Positions 7,628 through 17,190 of a stretch of DNA of 64,000 nucleotides are shown here, in pieces. This stretch comes from Bin80 sp965209015. GTDB lineage: Bacteria > Bacteroidota > Rhodothermia > Rhodothermales > Bin80. The DNA lies in assembly GCA_965209015.1 (NCBI GenBank), contig OZ242367.1, positions 2,232,001 through 2,296,000 of the forward strand. The letters are read 5' to 3'. Position 1 is the first letter of the stretch, and each line of letters begins with the position of its first letter. Below the pieces are notes generated by a model. It was not told the DNA's origin, did no database searches, and was given only the letters and a program-made list of their open reading frames with translations. The translations under genes and the position numbers were made by a program.

Positions 7628-9325
7628 ATGGACGGCATGCAAGCCGTCCTGCTGTTAACCGTTTTTATCGTAGCATTTTGTGGGGGACTCGGTGTTGCAT
7701 GGTGGATCTTAACTTCGAATTCTCGCAATGTGCTCAGCAAGGCGCGCCGAGACGCGTCATCAATCATATCCTTGGCGGAGACGGAGTCCGAAAATCTGAA
7801 AGCGAGAATTGTTAAAGATGCAAAAGCAACACTTGAATATGAACGCACTGAACTTGACTCCAAACAGATTGCTCTTAAGCGAGAGCAGGAAGATTTTGAA
7901 GCGGATAAGCGACGACTCAAACAAAAAAATGATCGTCAGCGAAAAAAACTCAACAGCAGGAATCGGCGCCTAAATAAAAGACAGAATGTGTTGCACGAAG
8001 CAACACAAACTATTGAACTATTGCAGGCAGAGAGTGAGAAGGCAAACCGTCAAGCTGATGATCTGCTAACTGAGGTAAACAAGATGTCTGAGAAGGCAGC
8101 CAGACATCTTGCCAGTCTGGACGCCAAGGAGGATAATCTAAATTCCGAACACACGAGGCTTAATTCGCTCATCAATGATCGGATTAAAAAGCTTGAAGAG
8201 ATTGCAAATCTATCAGCCGAAGACGCACGTCTCCACTTGCGCGAAGAACTTCTTGAAAAAGCAAAAGAAGATGTCGCGCTGGAGTTGTTGGAACTGCGGG
8301 ATCAAGCCAAAACCATCGCAAGAGATGAGGCGCATAAGATCATTCTCACAACCATGCAACGCCTCGCATCGGATGAAGCTGAATCTCATTCCGTATCGGT
8401 TGTACCCATCACATCCGAGGACATCAAGGGACGTGTGATCGGTCGCGAAGGACGAAATGTTATGGCATTTGAAGCAGCAACAGGAGTTGACCTGCTCGTT
8501 GATGATACCCCCGGTGCAATCGTAATCAGTTCTTTTGATCCCTTCCGACGTGAAATCGCTCGTCTAGCTTTAGTTAAGTTGATACGAGATGGGCGTATTC
8601 ATCCCGCAAGCATTGAGCGTTTTGTGGCTAAAGCCGAGAAGACAATTCAAGATGAGATTCTGAGCATTGGAGAGCGTACCCTTCTTGATCTGAAGCTACG
8701 AGGGATGCACAAAGATCTCTTATCTATTGTGGGGAAGATGAAGTACCGCGCTAGTTATGGGCAAAATTTACTCAGGCATAGTGTTCAGGTCGCCCGCCTC
8801 TGCTCAATCATGGCAGCGGAAATGGGCCTTGATTCCCAAATGGCTCGACGCGCTGGCTTATTGCACGATATTGGGAAAGTACTCCAAGAATCCGCTGATC
8901 GCTCCCATGCAATTGTTGGCATGGAGTACTGTAAGCGCTTCAAAGAACACAGACACATCTGCAATGCTGTCGGGGCCCACCATGATGAGATCGAAATGAC
9001 AACTCTTTATGCCCCTATTGTCCAGATATGTGATGCGATCAGTGGGGCAAGACCAGGAGCTCGACACATTCGCCGTGATGAGTATATTGAACGTTTGCAG
9101 GATATGGAAGCAATTGCAATGTCATTTGATGGTGTCACGCTAGCCTACGCAATTCAGGGAGGACGTGAACTCCGAGTCATTGCACAATATTCAAAAGTCT
9201 CTGACCAAGGAACTCGGGATCTAGCAGATAAAATTTCTTTGCGTATCCAAAATGAATTGACCTATCCGGGCCAAGTGACTGTTACCGTAATTCGAGAGAT
9301 TCGTAGAACTTCTGTGGCCCATTAA
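7628..9325 (+). CDS. rny: Ribonuclease Y
   Basis: A membrane-anchored endoribonuclease that starts mRNA decay. The 565 residues contain an N-terminal transmembrane helix (about 5-27), a long charged coiled coil (about 30-240), a KH RNA-binding domain (GRVIGREGRNVMAFEAATGVDLLVDD), and an HD phosphohydrolase domain with the catalytic HD pair at H413-D414 (GLLHDIGKV) and AVGAHHDEIE downstream. The end TYPGQVTVTVIRE is typical of RNase Y. The coiled coil is slightly longer than in Bacillus homologues. ATG 7628 was chosen because it puts the hydrophobic helix at the very N-terminus. Confidence 0.95.
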   Translation: MDGMQAVLLLTVFIVAFCGGLGVAWWILTSNSRNVLSKARRDASSIISLAETESENLKARIVKDAKATLEYERTELDSKQIALKREQEDFEADKRRLKQKNDRQRKKLNSRNRRLNKRQNVLHEATQTIELLQAESEKANRQADDLLTEVNKMSEKAARHLASLDAKEDNLNSEHTRLNSLINDRIKKLEEIANLSAEDARLHLREELLEKAKEDVALELLELRDQAKTIARDEAHKIILTTMQRLASDEAESHSVSVVPITSEDIKGRVIGREGRNVMAFEAATGVDLLVDDTPGAIVISSFDPFRREIARLALVKLIRDGRIHPASIERFVAKAEKTIQDEILSIGERTLLDLKLRGMHKDLLSIVGKMKYRASYGQNLLRHSVQVARLCSIMAAEMGLDSQMARRAGLLHDIGKVLQESADRSHAIVGMEYCKRFKEHRHICNAVGAHHDEIEMTTLYAPIVQICDAISGARPGARHIRRDEYIERLQDMEAIAMSFDGVTLAYAIQGGRELRVIAQYSKVSDQGTRDLADKISLRIQNELTYPGQVTVTVIREIRRTSVAH

Positions 9326-9404
9326 TAAATCGTTTCCCGTTTATTGTCTACTCCCTCTGATCGGTTGCGTATGAGACATCGCCACAGAACGTGCACATCA
9401 AATT

Positions 9405-9950
9405 GCTAATGATCATCTCACATTGACACGGTCATATTGATCTTCCCTACCGTGTGACAAGGTATGCAGAAGACATTAGTCAGAATACCTTCGGTGGGGA
9501 TTTTGATCACTCAAGGGTAATCGCAGGTAGACTCAACGCCCTGTTCATACCAATCTATATTCCCAGTGCACGCCAAGATATTTCTGGATTAGTTTAGCTT
9601 CTGGCTGATTGATATGATTGAAGGATTCATTGTTCAGGCGCCAGATAAGTTTGCTTTGGTTGACCGATCCTCCACCCTGGCTGCACACAAGAATGCTGGA
9701 CTCTTTTTCATCCCTATGGGTATAGAGAATGGTACTCCGATTCAGAATTTAGAAGATCTTCGTACTATTACTCTCGTGGGATCCGCTATATATTACCCTG
9801 ACATATGGTCGGGATAATCACATTTATGATTCATCCTACGACTCAACCCGAACATGGGAAGGCCTTAGCCTATTCGGTGAGTAAGTCATAGATCATATGA
9901 GTCGCCTTGAAATTATCATAGATATATCACATTTGACGGAATCGTAAGAT
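9405..9950 (+). pseudogene. Membrane dipeptidase (peptidase M19) relic
   Basis: Scattered over all plus frames is a decayed renal/membrane dipeptidase. The readable pieces, in order, are: HIDLPYRVTRYAEDIS and NTFGGDFDHSRVIAG followed by LNALFIPIYIPSARQ (9430-9590), MIEGFIVQAPDKFALV and IPMGIENGTPIQNLEDLR (9614-9768), YITLTYGRDNHIYDSSYD and STRTWEGLSLFGE (9788-9880), and RLEIIIDISHLTES (to 9946). In intact M19 enzymes these correspond to the metal-site HxD, the GIENG segment, YITLTH..DN, the SSYD.TRTWNGL..FG stretch, and the IVDISH metal ligand. At least two frame changes and several stops interrupt it. The C-terminal third was not recognised. Confidence 0.85.
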
Positions 9951-10558
9951 ACATCCCGATCAGTGTTTTGCTAAAAAAGGGAGTTATCCGCCGCAAATAT
10001 CTGCTCATTTTGTCCACAGCGTACTTATTAGATGCGTTCAGTGGTCATAAACATGTCCAGATTCGATGTCTGGAAGAGTTCATTGTCCGATCCGCGAAGA
10101 GTATCAAGTGGTGTACCAAAGGGGAAGTGGGAACGGAAATTCTTTCCTTGGGATCGGCAGGTCGGGGATCCCCCTTTCCCCCTCCCCTTCTTTTCGATCC
10201 AGTCCTCAATCACTAAACGCTCGGACGCTTTGATTAACGCACTCAATTCGACAACGCATCCCTCTGAAAATCCTGAAATGATTAGGTAACATGGATCTCT
10301 TCGGTCAACTTCTTGAAATCATAGATAATCTCCGATACCTCCCACGCAAGGCCATACTGAGAAGCCCCCTAAGATCTTGAATCTGTATCAATATGGATCG
10401 ATTGATTAGTTGATGAAAATGCATCACGCATGCACCCAAATAAAATAAACATCAAAACTGAGTCTGAACCTAATCCATCTCATGACCGTTCATCCTAAGT
10501 CTAACACTCTAACCACTTAAAAGGCCGTAGACCCTTAATATTTAATGACTCTCCGATA
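9951..10558 (+). other. Non-coding stretch before the GH16 gene
   Basis: About 600 bases with no supported gene. The region 10000-10290 gives overlapping open frames on both strands (up to 85 codons), but none has a recognisable motif and they contradict one another. It may include the unreadable C-terminal part of the M19 relic. The last 100 bases are AT-rich and presumably contain the promoter of the GH16 gene. Confidence 0.5.
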
Positions 10559-12409
10559 ATGCGTACTTATCTTACAATGGTTCTGTGTTTTTCTTGTTTT
10601 GTCATACCCTCCATGCTCATGGCACAAGCAACATGGGAGTTAGCATGGAGTGACGAATTTGACTATACCGGTCTTCCAGATCCCGCCCGTTGGTCGTATG
10701 ATGTTGGTGGTAACGGGTGGGGAAACTTAGAAGAACAATATTATACGGAAAACAGAGAAGAGAATGCTAGAGTTGATGGAGATCACTTAATCATTGAAGC
10801 CAGAAAAGAATCCTGGGGTGGGAGGAGCTATACCTCTGCGAGGCTGGTCACGAAAGAGAAAGGGGACTGGACCTATGGGCGCATTGAAGTCCGCGCACAG
10901 CTCCCCTTCGGAGTAGGCACTTGGCCCGCAATCTGGATGCTCCCCACCAATAGCCCTTACGGAAATGGTGGATGGCCTGATACCGGTGAAATAGACATTA
11001 TGGAGTATGTGGGATATGACCCAGGATTTATTCATGGAACCATTCATACCGACATCTACAATCATTTAAGTAATTCTCAAAGACGTGGTTCAATCCCAAT
11101 CTCCGAAGCATCCGATGCATTCCATGTTTATGGTCTCGAGTGGACTCCTCAAAAATTAGAGTTTTCCGTTGATGGAACGGTGTACTGGACTTATTCTAAG
11201 GACCAGAATACTTGGCAAGGATGGCCCTTTGATCAGGATTTTCATTTGATTCTGAATATTGCCATTGGAGGTACTTGGGGAGGATTTCGGGGGATTGATG
11301 ACAATATTTTTCCCCAAACAATGCTGGTTGACTATGTCCGAGTGTATCAGAATATTGGTATTCCTGAGGTAAGTTTAGAGATTCCTCTGAATGTGGAAGT
11401 CGGGGGCACAGCTGCATTTTCTGGGACTTCTTCCGACACGGACGGTCAAGTGCAGACAATTGAACTCTATCAGGGGGATGGCCTCGTTGCAACGATTCGT
11501 GATGCAACCGCTCAGTGGAGTACTTCAATTGATGGTGTATCGGAAGGATGTTACTTTCTCCGAGCTGTTGCAATTGATGACGGAGGGTGGAGAGGAGAAT
11601 CCGAAATGATACCATTGAATGTTGGGAGTTCATGCATGAACAATTCGCCCTACCTGCTCCGTCCTCATCCCATTAGTGAACGAATTGAGGCGGAGTATTT
11701 TGATTTGGGTGGTCCGGGGGTGGCATATCGAGATTTGACCCGTACGAATGATGGTAATATTATTCGACTTGACGAGGGGGTTGATCTCTATGCAACAACT
11801 GATGGTACTGGCTATCATGTAGGAAATACTACTCGGCGAGAATGGGTAAGTTATACCGTACATGTAGATCAGGCAGGAATCTATGATCTCCGTGTAAGAC
11901 TTGAGAGTCAGACAGACATCGTTTCTTTTTCTGTTGAATTTGACGGCGTAGATAAAACTGGCCCTTTTGAATTTCAAAACCAGAGAAATCAATTCCAAAC
12001 TGTACGAGTTAACCGGGAGGAAGGGCTCACCTTAGAGGAGGGAACGCAGGTGATGAAGTTGAATATAGGACGTGGGATTCCAAATATAAACTGGTTACAG
12101 TTTCGACTAAGATCACCTGTTCATCGCGAGGAGCTCCCCGAAAATAGTCAGACCCGCCTATTGCGAAACTACCCGAATCCCTTCACACATCATACGACAA
12201 TCAACTATCAGGTAGGCAGACCCGGTCCGGTACTCTTGGAGTTGTATAACGCACTAGGGCAACGTGTTCGCACCTTGATAAATAACTATCACCAAGCAGG
12301 TGAATATTCAGCTATATTGTCTGGAGAGGGCCTCAGCACGGGTATTTACTTCTATAAACTTACCGCAGATGTTACCGCTCATCAAATACTTCAGTACCTT
12401 GGCCCCTGA
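10559..12409 (+). CDS. Secreted GH16 beta-glucanase with CBM6-like module and T9SS sorting domain
   Basis: A 616-residue modular enzyme. A signal peptide (1-22, ending MLMA-QA) precedes a glycoside hydrolase family 16 catalytic domain (about 24-265) with the signature DTGEIDIMEYVG, where E144 is the expected nucleophile, D146 the assisting acid and E149 the acid/base. This form is typical of laminarinases and related endo-beta-1,3-glucanases. An Ig-like domain follows (about 270-358), then a CBM6-like carbohydrate-binding module (RIEAEYFDLGGPGVAYRD ... NINWLQFRL), then a C-terminal type IX sorting domain (LRNYPNPFTHHTTI ... LSTGIYFYKL). Predicted route: Sec export, then T9SS to the surface or medium. 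Laminarin is the most likely substrate, but GH16 also covers agarases and carrageenases. It stands alone between eroded DNA and glnA. Confidence 0.93.
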   Translation: MRTYLTMVLCFSCFVIPSMLMAQATWELAWSDEFDYTGLPDPARWSYDVGGNGWGNLEEQYYTENREENARVDGDHLIIEARKESWGGRSYTSARLVTKEKGDWTYGRIEVRAQLPFGVGTWPAIWMLPTNSPYGNGGWPDTGEIDIMEYVGYDPGFIHGTIHTDIYNHLSNSQRRGSIPISEASDAFHVYGLEWTPQKLEFSVDGTVYWTYSKDQNTWQGWPFDQDFHLILNIAIGGTWGGFRGIDDNIFPQTMLVDYVRVYQNIGIPEVSLEIPLNVEVGGTAAFSGTSSDTDGQVQTIELYQGDGLVATIRDATAQWSTSIDGVSEGCYFLRAVAIDDGGWRGESEMIPLNVGSSCMNNSPYLLRPHPISERIEAEYFDLGGPGVAYRDLTRTNDGNIIRLDEGVDLYATTDGTGYHVGNTTRREWVSYTVHVDQAGIYDLRVRLESQTDIVSFSVEFDGVDKTGPFEFQNQRNQFQTVRVNREEGLTLEEGTQVMKLNIGRGIPNINWLQFRLRSPVHREELPENSQTRLLRNYPNPFTHHTTINYQVGRPGPVLLELYNALGQRVRTLINNYHQAGEYSAILSGEGLSTGIYFYKLTADVTAHQILQYLGP

Positions 12410-12617
12410 TCTTTAATCCACCTTCCTCAAATCCACTTAGCGCTGCCCCGAACCCTGCAAGACTTTGAAGCCTGCTATTCAGTGGCCACGATGCACCACG
12501 AAGTACTGATTCTATCAGGGTTCGCCGATTTAGGTGGTCCTTCATTCGTTTGGCCTGATTTAAGCCAAAACGTCTGGTCAACTGTTGAATCAACACCGGA
12601 ATAATTTCGGGCTTCAA
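12372..12617 (-). other. Possible gene fragment convergent with the GH16 gene
   Basis: An 81-codon open frame with no ATG; the start would be TTG, and a TAG lies four codons upstream. The translation has clear protein-like helical character (PVLIQQLTRRFGLNQAKRM, RTLIESVLRGASWPLNSRL, LAGFGAALSGFEEGG). It could be the C-terminal part of a decayed gene. No family was recognised. It overlaps the GH16 3' end by 38 nt on the opposite strand. Confidence 0.25.
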
Positions 12618-12645
12618 CTCTGGATACGTGAATTTCTACAGAAAA

Positions 12646-12679
12646 TTTGTATATTTTCTTTTACCACTACGTAAATTTG
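12646..12679 (+). promoter_or_regulatory. Bacteroidota-type promoter of glnA
   Basis: TTTG (12646-12649) and TAAATTTG (12672-12679) are separated by 22 nt, an exact match to the Bacteroidota primary-sigma consensus (TTTG at -33, TAnnTTTG at -7, spacing about 17-23). Transcription would start near 12686, giving a leader of roughly 80 nt before the glnA ATG at 12769. Confidence 0.7.
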
Positions 12680-12768
12680 GCGGATTATCCGAACAAATCG
12701 CTTAGAAAGCAGTAACTACCTCCCATTAAAAAATCGTTCAACATTAGAAACCTAATACCTGTTAAACT

Positions 12769-14961
12769 ATGAGTATTACACTTCACAATCTCACCGCAGC
12801 AACTAAATTTCGTGCAAACCACATTGATACGATTGATCCGCCTGATCTTGAAGATCACTTTGCAGAAAATACATTTAGTATCGATGAAATGCGAAAGCGG
12901 TTGCCTAAGGAGGTCTTTCAGGGAATGGTGAACTGCATTACAAAGAGTTCTCCAATCGCTACGCATCATGCTGAAATCGTGGCTTTAACTATGAAAGAGT
13001 GGGCGTTGGAGCGCGGTGCGACACATTTTGTTCATTGGTTTCAGCCCCTTACAGGTGGAACCGCTGGCAAACACGATAGCTTCATCAATCCAACGATTGT
13101 TGGTCAAGCAGTCACATCCTTGAGCGGAAAAGATCTCATCCAAGGTGAACCGGATGCTTCAAGTTTCCCCAATGGTGGACTTCGAGCTACTCACGAAGCC
13201 CGTGGGTACACTGTGTGGGATCCTTCCTCTCCTGCTTTTCTGGTTGAGAATAAAAATGGAAGTTACCTTGCGATTCCAACTTGTTTCGTATCATGGACTG
13301 GAGAGGCACTTGACCATAAAACTCCGCTCCTACGATCAATTGATGCACTAGACCGTCAGGCGCGTCGTGTTCTTCGTATGCTCGGTGATAACGCAGAGCG
13401 TGTTCATACAACCGTAGGTGCAGAACAAGAATACTTCCTGATTGACGAGGAATACTATTATCGTCGATCCGACCTAGCTAGCACAGGTCGTACCCTCCTG
13501 GGTGCTCCGCCTCCCAAGGGACAGCAGTTAGATGATCATTACTTCGGAGAAATTCCAAGCCGGATTCTCGCCTGTATGCTTGACACTGAAAAAGAGCTTT
13601 ACCGACTTGGAATTCCAGTCAAAACTAGGCACAATGAGGTGGCTCCAAGTCAATATGAGGTTGCTCCGGTTTTTGAGACTAGTGGTATTGCCTCTGATCA
13701 TCAACAATTGATCATGATTACGCTGAAGCGTATTGCACGTAAGCATGGGTTGGTTGCACTCCTTCATGAGAAGCCCTTCGCTGACCTGAATGGCTCAGGT
13801 AAGCACATTAACTGGTCTATCTCTACTGATTCCGGTACGAACTTGCTTGATCCTAGCTCAACTCCTCATGAGAATCTCACATTTCTAGTTTTCTGTACCG
13901 CAGTAATCCGTGCCGTCTACAGACATCAAGATCTGCTTCGTATCTCTGTCGGCTCTGCTGGGAATGATCACCGCTTAGGTGCAAACGAAGCTCCACCCGC
14001 AATTCTGAGTGTCTTTCTGGGAACTCAACTTTATGATCTATATCAAAAACTGATCAAAGGAGAAGAACTCACTTCTGCCAAAGATACAGACCTGTTCTTG
14101 GGCGTCAGCATGTTACCTCTAATACCTAAACATGCTGGTGACCGTAACCGTACGTCTCCCTTTGCCTTTACGGGTAACAAGTTTGAGTTCCGCGCCGCTG
14201 GATCCAACCAGTCCTTGGCTTTTCCGAATGTTGTACTGAATGCCGCTGTAGCTGAATCCCTGCGAGATTTTGCAAACAGTCTGCGAGATGCTCTCAGAGG
14301 AAAGGATAAAAATGACTCCCAAGTATTCAAGAAAACTGTCTTAGGGCTTCTATCGGATATATCAAAAGAGTGTCAGACGATTCTATTTGAGGGAGATAAC
14401 TATGCCAACGCATGGCATGAGGAGGCTGAGAAACGAGGACTATTAAATCTGCGCACTACCGTGGATGCACTCCAGCACATGGACTCTGAGAAGAATACAT
14501 CGCTTTTCTCAATCTTCGGTATTCTAACCGCCGCTGAATTGAAAGCTCGCAAAGAGATAGCACTGGAACAGTATGAAATTGCACTTGATATTGAAGGATA
14601 TACCCTTGAGAAGATAATTAGGACGCAAGTGATTCCAGCCAGCTTCGCATACTTGAATGAACTTACACGGATTGCATCTCAAACCAAGTCCATCGGTATG
14701 GTAGTGAAAGATGATTCACCTTCGGTTCATACGGCAAGTTCTGTCAATCGACTACTCCGAGATTTAGTTAGCGCAGTCGACGAATTAACTGAGCAATTGA
14801 ACGTACATATTGAAGATCTTGAAGAAAATGCTTTGCACAAGAAGGATAATCTAATTCCTGCTATGTTAAAGGTGCGCAAAGCTGCGGATCAACTTGAAGG
14901 AATGATCCCCAAAGATAAGTGGCCGCTACCCAGCTACAGTGAAATTCTTTTCGTGAATTGA
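12769..14961 (+). CDS. glnA: Type III glutamine synthetase
   Basis: ATP-dependent synthesis of glutamine from glutamate and ammonia in the cytoplasm. At 730 residues this is the long GSIII (GlnN-like) form found in Bacteroidota and cyanobacteria, not the ~470-residue GSI. Seen: the GSIII-specific N-terminal region (THFVHWFQPLTGGTAGKHDSF), the active-site segment GAEQEYFLID from residue 217, the block NEVAPSQYEVAP from residue 289, and KPFADLNGSGKHINWSI, followed by the C-terminal helical extension. It has its own promoter (12646-12679). A perfect hairpin follows the stop. No glnB or ammonium transporter is adjacent. Confidence 0.96.
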   Translation: MSITLHNLTAATKFRANHIDTIDPPDLEDHFAENTFSIDEMRKRLPKEVFQGMVNCITKSSPIATHHAEIVALTMKEWALERGATHFVHWFQPLTGGTAGKHDSFINPTIVGQAVTSLSGKDLIQGEPDASSFPNGGLRATHEARGYTVWDPSSPAFLVENKNGSYLAIPTCFVSWTGEALDHKTPLLRSIDALDRQARRVLRMLGDNAERVHTTVGAEQEYFLIDEEYYYRRSDLASTGRTLLGAPPPKGQQLDDHYFGEIPSRILACMLDTEKELYRLGIPVKTRHNEVAPSQYEVAPVFETSGIASDHQQLIMITLKRIARKHGLVALLHEKPFADLNGSGKHINWSISTDSGTNLLDPSSTPHENLTFLVFCTAVIRAVYRHQDLLRISVGSAGNDHRLGANEAPPAILSVFLGTQLYDLYQKLIKGEELTSAKDTDLFLGVSMLPLIPKHAGDRNRTSPFAFTGNKFEFRAAGSNQSLAFPNVVLNAAVAESLRDFANSLRDALRGKDKNDSQVFKKTVLGLLSDISKECQTILFEGDNYANAWHEEAEKRGLLNLRTTVDALQHMDSEKNTSLFSIFGILTAAELKARKEIALEQYEIALDIEGYTLEKIIRTQVIPASFAYLNELTRIASQTKSIGMVVKDDSPSVHTASSVNRLLRDLVSAVDELTEQLNVHIEDLEENALHKKDNLIPAMLKVRKAADQLEGMIPKDKWPLPSYSEILFVN

Positions 14962-14976
14962 TTTGAATGTATACAC

Positions 14977-15009
14977 GCGGGATCCTCAGTCGGTAGACGG
15001 GGATCCCGC
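14977..15009. terminator. Hairpin between convergent glnA and the deiodinase-like gene
   Basis: A perfect 9-bp inverted repeat, GCGGGATCC (14977-14985) and GGATCCCGC (15001-15009), with a 15-nt loop, lies exactly where the two genes converge. The deiodinase-like gene's stop (14986-14988) is inside the loop. No strong U-tract follows on either strand, so it may act as a bidirectional RNA 3'-end stabiliser or weak terminator. Confidence 0.5.
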
Positions 15010-15687
15010 AGGCTCGTCTGGATCTTCTGTCCTCTCTATCCAGGTGACTAACTCTGTCTGGTTTTTTCGTTTTAAATCTGGCACGGTCGTGTCGGTCGCA
15101 GGATAGCCCACCGGAAATAGGATGTATGCCCTCTCATTGCGAGGACGATGGAGAATTTCGCTGAGAAATTTCATTGGGCTTGGGGTATGGGTCAGCGTGG
15201 CCAGCCCCATTGAGTGAATTGCTGTGATGAAAAGACCACACGCAATTCCGCAACTTTCAGGAACATAGTAGTTTTTCTTTCCATCATCACCAAGGTTCTT
15301 TGCGAAACAAATCACCAGCCAAGGTGCGATCTCTAAGAAGGGCTTCTGCCAATTAGTGCCGAGCGGTTGTAGAGCACTCCGCCACTCATCTGACATTCGC
15401 CGCTCATAACTTTCACGCTCCTCTGCCTCAGCTGCACTTCGAATTGCCGATTTGACCTCTGGATCATTGATGGCAACAAAATGCCACGGTTCGCGATGTG
15501 CACCGCTGGGAGCTGTTCCTGCGGTTAGGATCGCTTCTTGGATCAATTCGCGAGATACAGGTCGATTGCTAAACGTGCGTACGGATCGCCGTCTTTGCAT
15601 GAGCGCACGAAATCGCTGAGCATGTGCCAACATCTCTTCAGTGGACTGCTTGGTGAACTGCAGGGGTTGCTGAGGGTATGTCTCCAT
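14986..15687 (-). CDS. Iodotyrosine deiodinase-like flavoprotein (nitroreductase superfamily)
   Basis: A 233-residue FMN enzyme of the nitroreductase fold that matches animal and bacterial iodotyrosine deiodinase (IYD) more closely than ordinary nitroreductases. Seen: FMN site RRRSVRTFS (32-40), TAGTAPSGAHREPWHF (55-70), TNWQKPFLE, IACGLFITAIHSMG, PVGYPATDTTVPDLKRK. The three substrate-zwitterion ligands known in human IYD (E157, Y161, K182) are present with identical spacing as E90, Y94 and K115. This predicts reductive dehalogenation of halotyrosines. ATG 15687 was chosen because it begins right after the asnS stop (15690-15692), while the longer frame would overlap asnS by 67 nt. Probably cotranscribed with asnS. 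The physiological halogenated substrate is unknown. Confidence 0.85.
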   Translation of the reverse strand: METYPQQPLQFTKQSTEEMLAHAQRFRALMQRRRSVRTFSNRPVSRELIQEAILTAGTAPSGAHREPWHFVAINDPEVKSAIRSAAEAEERESYERRMSDEWRSALQPLGTNWQKPFLEIAPWLVICFAKNLGDDGKKNYYVPESCGIACGLFITAIHSMGLATLTHTPSPMKFLSEILHRPRNERAYILFPVGYPATDTTVPDLKRKNQTELVTWIERTEDPDEPAGSPSTD

Positions 15688-15689
15688 CT

Positions 15690-17189
15690 TTACGGTGCAA
15701 GCCGTCCAAGCGTTCGAGGAAATGGTATCGTTTCGCGAATGTGTTCCAGACCACAAATCCAGGCTACCGTACGTTCCAAGCCTAAACCGAAGCCACTGTG
15801 CGGTACTGTTCCATAGCGGCGAAGATCAAAATACCACTCAAATGCATCCTCAGGTAGATGATGACGCTTTACCTGTTCCTCTAAAAAGCTGAGATCATCC
15901 GCACGTTGCCCCCCACCGATAATCTCTCCAAATCCCTCAGGAGCCAGAACATCCATTCCAAGAGCCAAGCGATCATCATCTGGATCTCGCTTCATATAAA
16001 ACGCTTTGACGGCTTCTGGATAGCGATGTACAATGATCGGGCAATCAAAATGCCATGTTAATAGGGTTTCATCACTTCCACCAAAATCGTTTCCCCACTC
16101 AAATGCCATAGCAGATTGCGCCCAATTTGGCAAGTTCCGCAATGCTTCTTCAATTTGATCAAGTCGAGTATTTATCTGGATGTCTCGTGCATCAATACGA
16201 CGCTTTTTCCACTCCTTCACACGCGCATAATTTTCTCGGTTTGACGCCTGTTCGTGTTCCAAATCTGACTTTTCACTTCGTAACTGTTCTTGCTTGGTTT
16301 CGACGATTTTCCGAGTTTTATCATCTTGAAGGAGCTTGACTGCTTCGCTGTAGGTCAATCGTGGAAACGGCGCCTGAACACGGCGCAGGGCATCAAGATC
16401 TCTATCCAAAAGCTCCAGTTCACCCTTACAGTCTTGAAGTGCATCCGTTGCAATACGGACCAGAAAGTCCTCTGCAAGCTTCATGTTCATTTCCAGATCA
16501 TAGAACGCCATTTCTGGCTCTATCATCCAGAATTCGGTCAGATGCCTCCGCGTTTTGGATTTTTCCGCCCGGAAGACAGGACCAAAAGTATAGATCTTGT
16601 TAAACGCCATAGCCATAACTTCCCCATGAAGCTGACCACTTTGGGTCAAGTAGGCTGGACTTCCAAAATAATCTATCTCAAAGAGCGTACTGGTACCTTC
16701 AACTGCATTTTTTGTCAGAAGCGGAGCATCCATCTGAAGAAAGCCACGCTCTTGGAAAAAATTATGAATGCTCATAATGATGCGATTTCGTACGCGCATC
16801 ACCGCCCAGGGGCGTCGGCTGCGTAGCCACAAATGACGGCGATCCATTAAGAATTCCACGCCGTGTGTCTTTGGTGTAATGGGATAATCCTCGGCGATCT
16901 GAAGAATTTCGACCTTTGAAACTTGAATTTCTACCCCTCCAATCTGTCGCTCATCCTTTAGAACTTCCCCTTCAAGCACTAATGAAGTTTCCTGTGTGGC
17001 GGCAGAGGCATTCGCCCATGAGGAAGCATCAACATTCGTCTGATTTACTACACACTGAACCAGTCCCGTTCCATCTCGCAGAACCAAAAAGAGCAAGGCC
17101 TTGGAAGCACGCTTTTGTTGCAACCAACCTTGCAGGGTTATGACCGTCCCAATCTGCTTTTTGAGTAAGTCTATTGTTGTGGTTTGCAC
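15690..17189 (-). CDS. asnS: Asparaginyl-tRNA synthetase
   Basis: Class IIb synthetase charging tRNA-Asn. The N-terminal OB-fold anticodon-binding domain is clear (GWLQQKRASKALLFLVLRDGTGLVQCVV), as are the catalytic core (VRNRIIMSIHNFFQERGFLQMDAPLLT, VFRAEKSKTRRHLTEFWMIEPEMAF) and motif 3 (GFGLGLERTVAWICGL). A charged helical insertion (KQEQLRSEKSDLEHEQASN and following, about 80 residues) lies in the middle, as in many Bacteroidota AsnRS. GTG 17189 was taken as start: it follows the TGA of the GWxTD gene by one base and leaves a normal N-terminus of 499 residues; ATG 17246 would overlap the upstream gene by 56 nt. Confidence 0.93.
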   Translation of the reverse strand: MQTTTIDLLKKQIGTVITLQGWLQQKRASKALLFLVLRDGTGLVQCVVNQTNVDASSWANASAATQETSLVLEGEVLKDERQIGGVEIQVSKVEILQIAEDYPITPKTHGVEFLMDRRHLWLRSRRPWAVMRVRNRIIMSIHNFFQERGFLQMDAPLLTKNAVEGTSTLFEIDYFGSPAYLTQSGQLHGEVMAMAFNKIYTFGPVFRAEKSKTRRHLTEFWMIEPEMAFYDLEMNMKLAEDFLVRIATDALQDCKGELELLDRDLDALRRVQAPFPRLTYSEAVKLLQDDKTRKIVETKQEQLRSEKSDLEHEQASNRENYARVKEWKKRRIDARDIQINTRLDQIEEALRNLPNWAQSAMAFEWGNDFGGSDETLLTWHFDCPIIVHRYPEAVKAFYMKRDPDDDRLALGMDVLAPEGFGEIIGGGQRADDLSFLEEQVKRHHLPEDAFEWYFDLRRYGTVPHSGFGLGLERTVAWICGLEHIRETIPFPRTLGRLAP

Positions 17190-17190
17190 G

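Noticed and set aside
5700..9870. Similar words AACCCGAgtATGGGAA (near 5745) and AACCCGAacATGGGAA (near 9845)
   Set aside because: The second lies inside the M19 relic and the flanks do not align, so it is a chance match, not a repeat.
10028..10289. Overlapping frames on both strands before the GH16 gene
   Set aside because: Mutually exclusive, no motif; more likely unreadable remains of the M19 gene or random.
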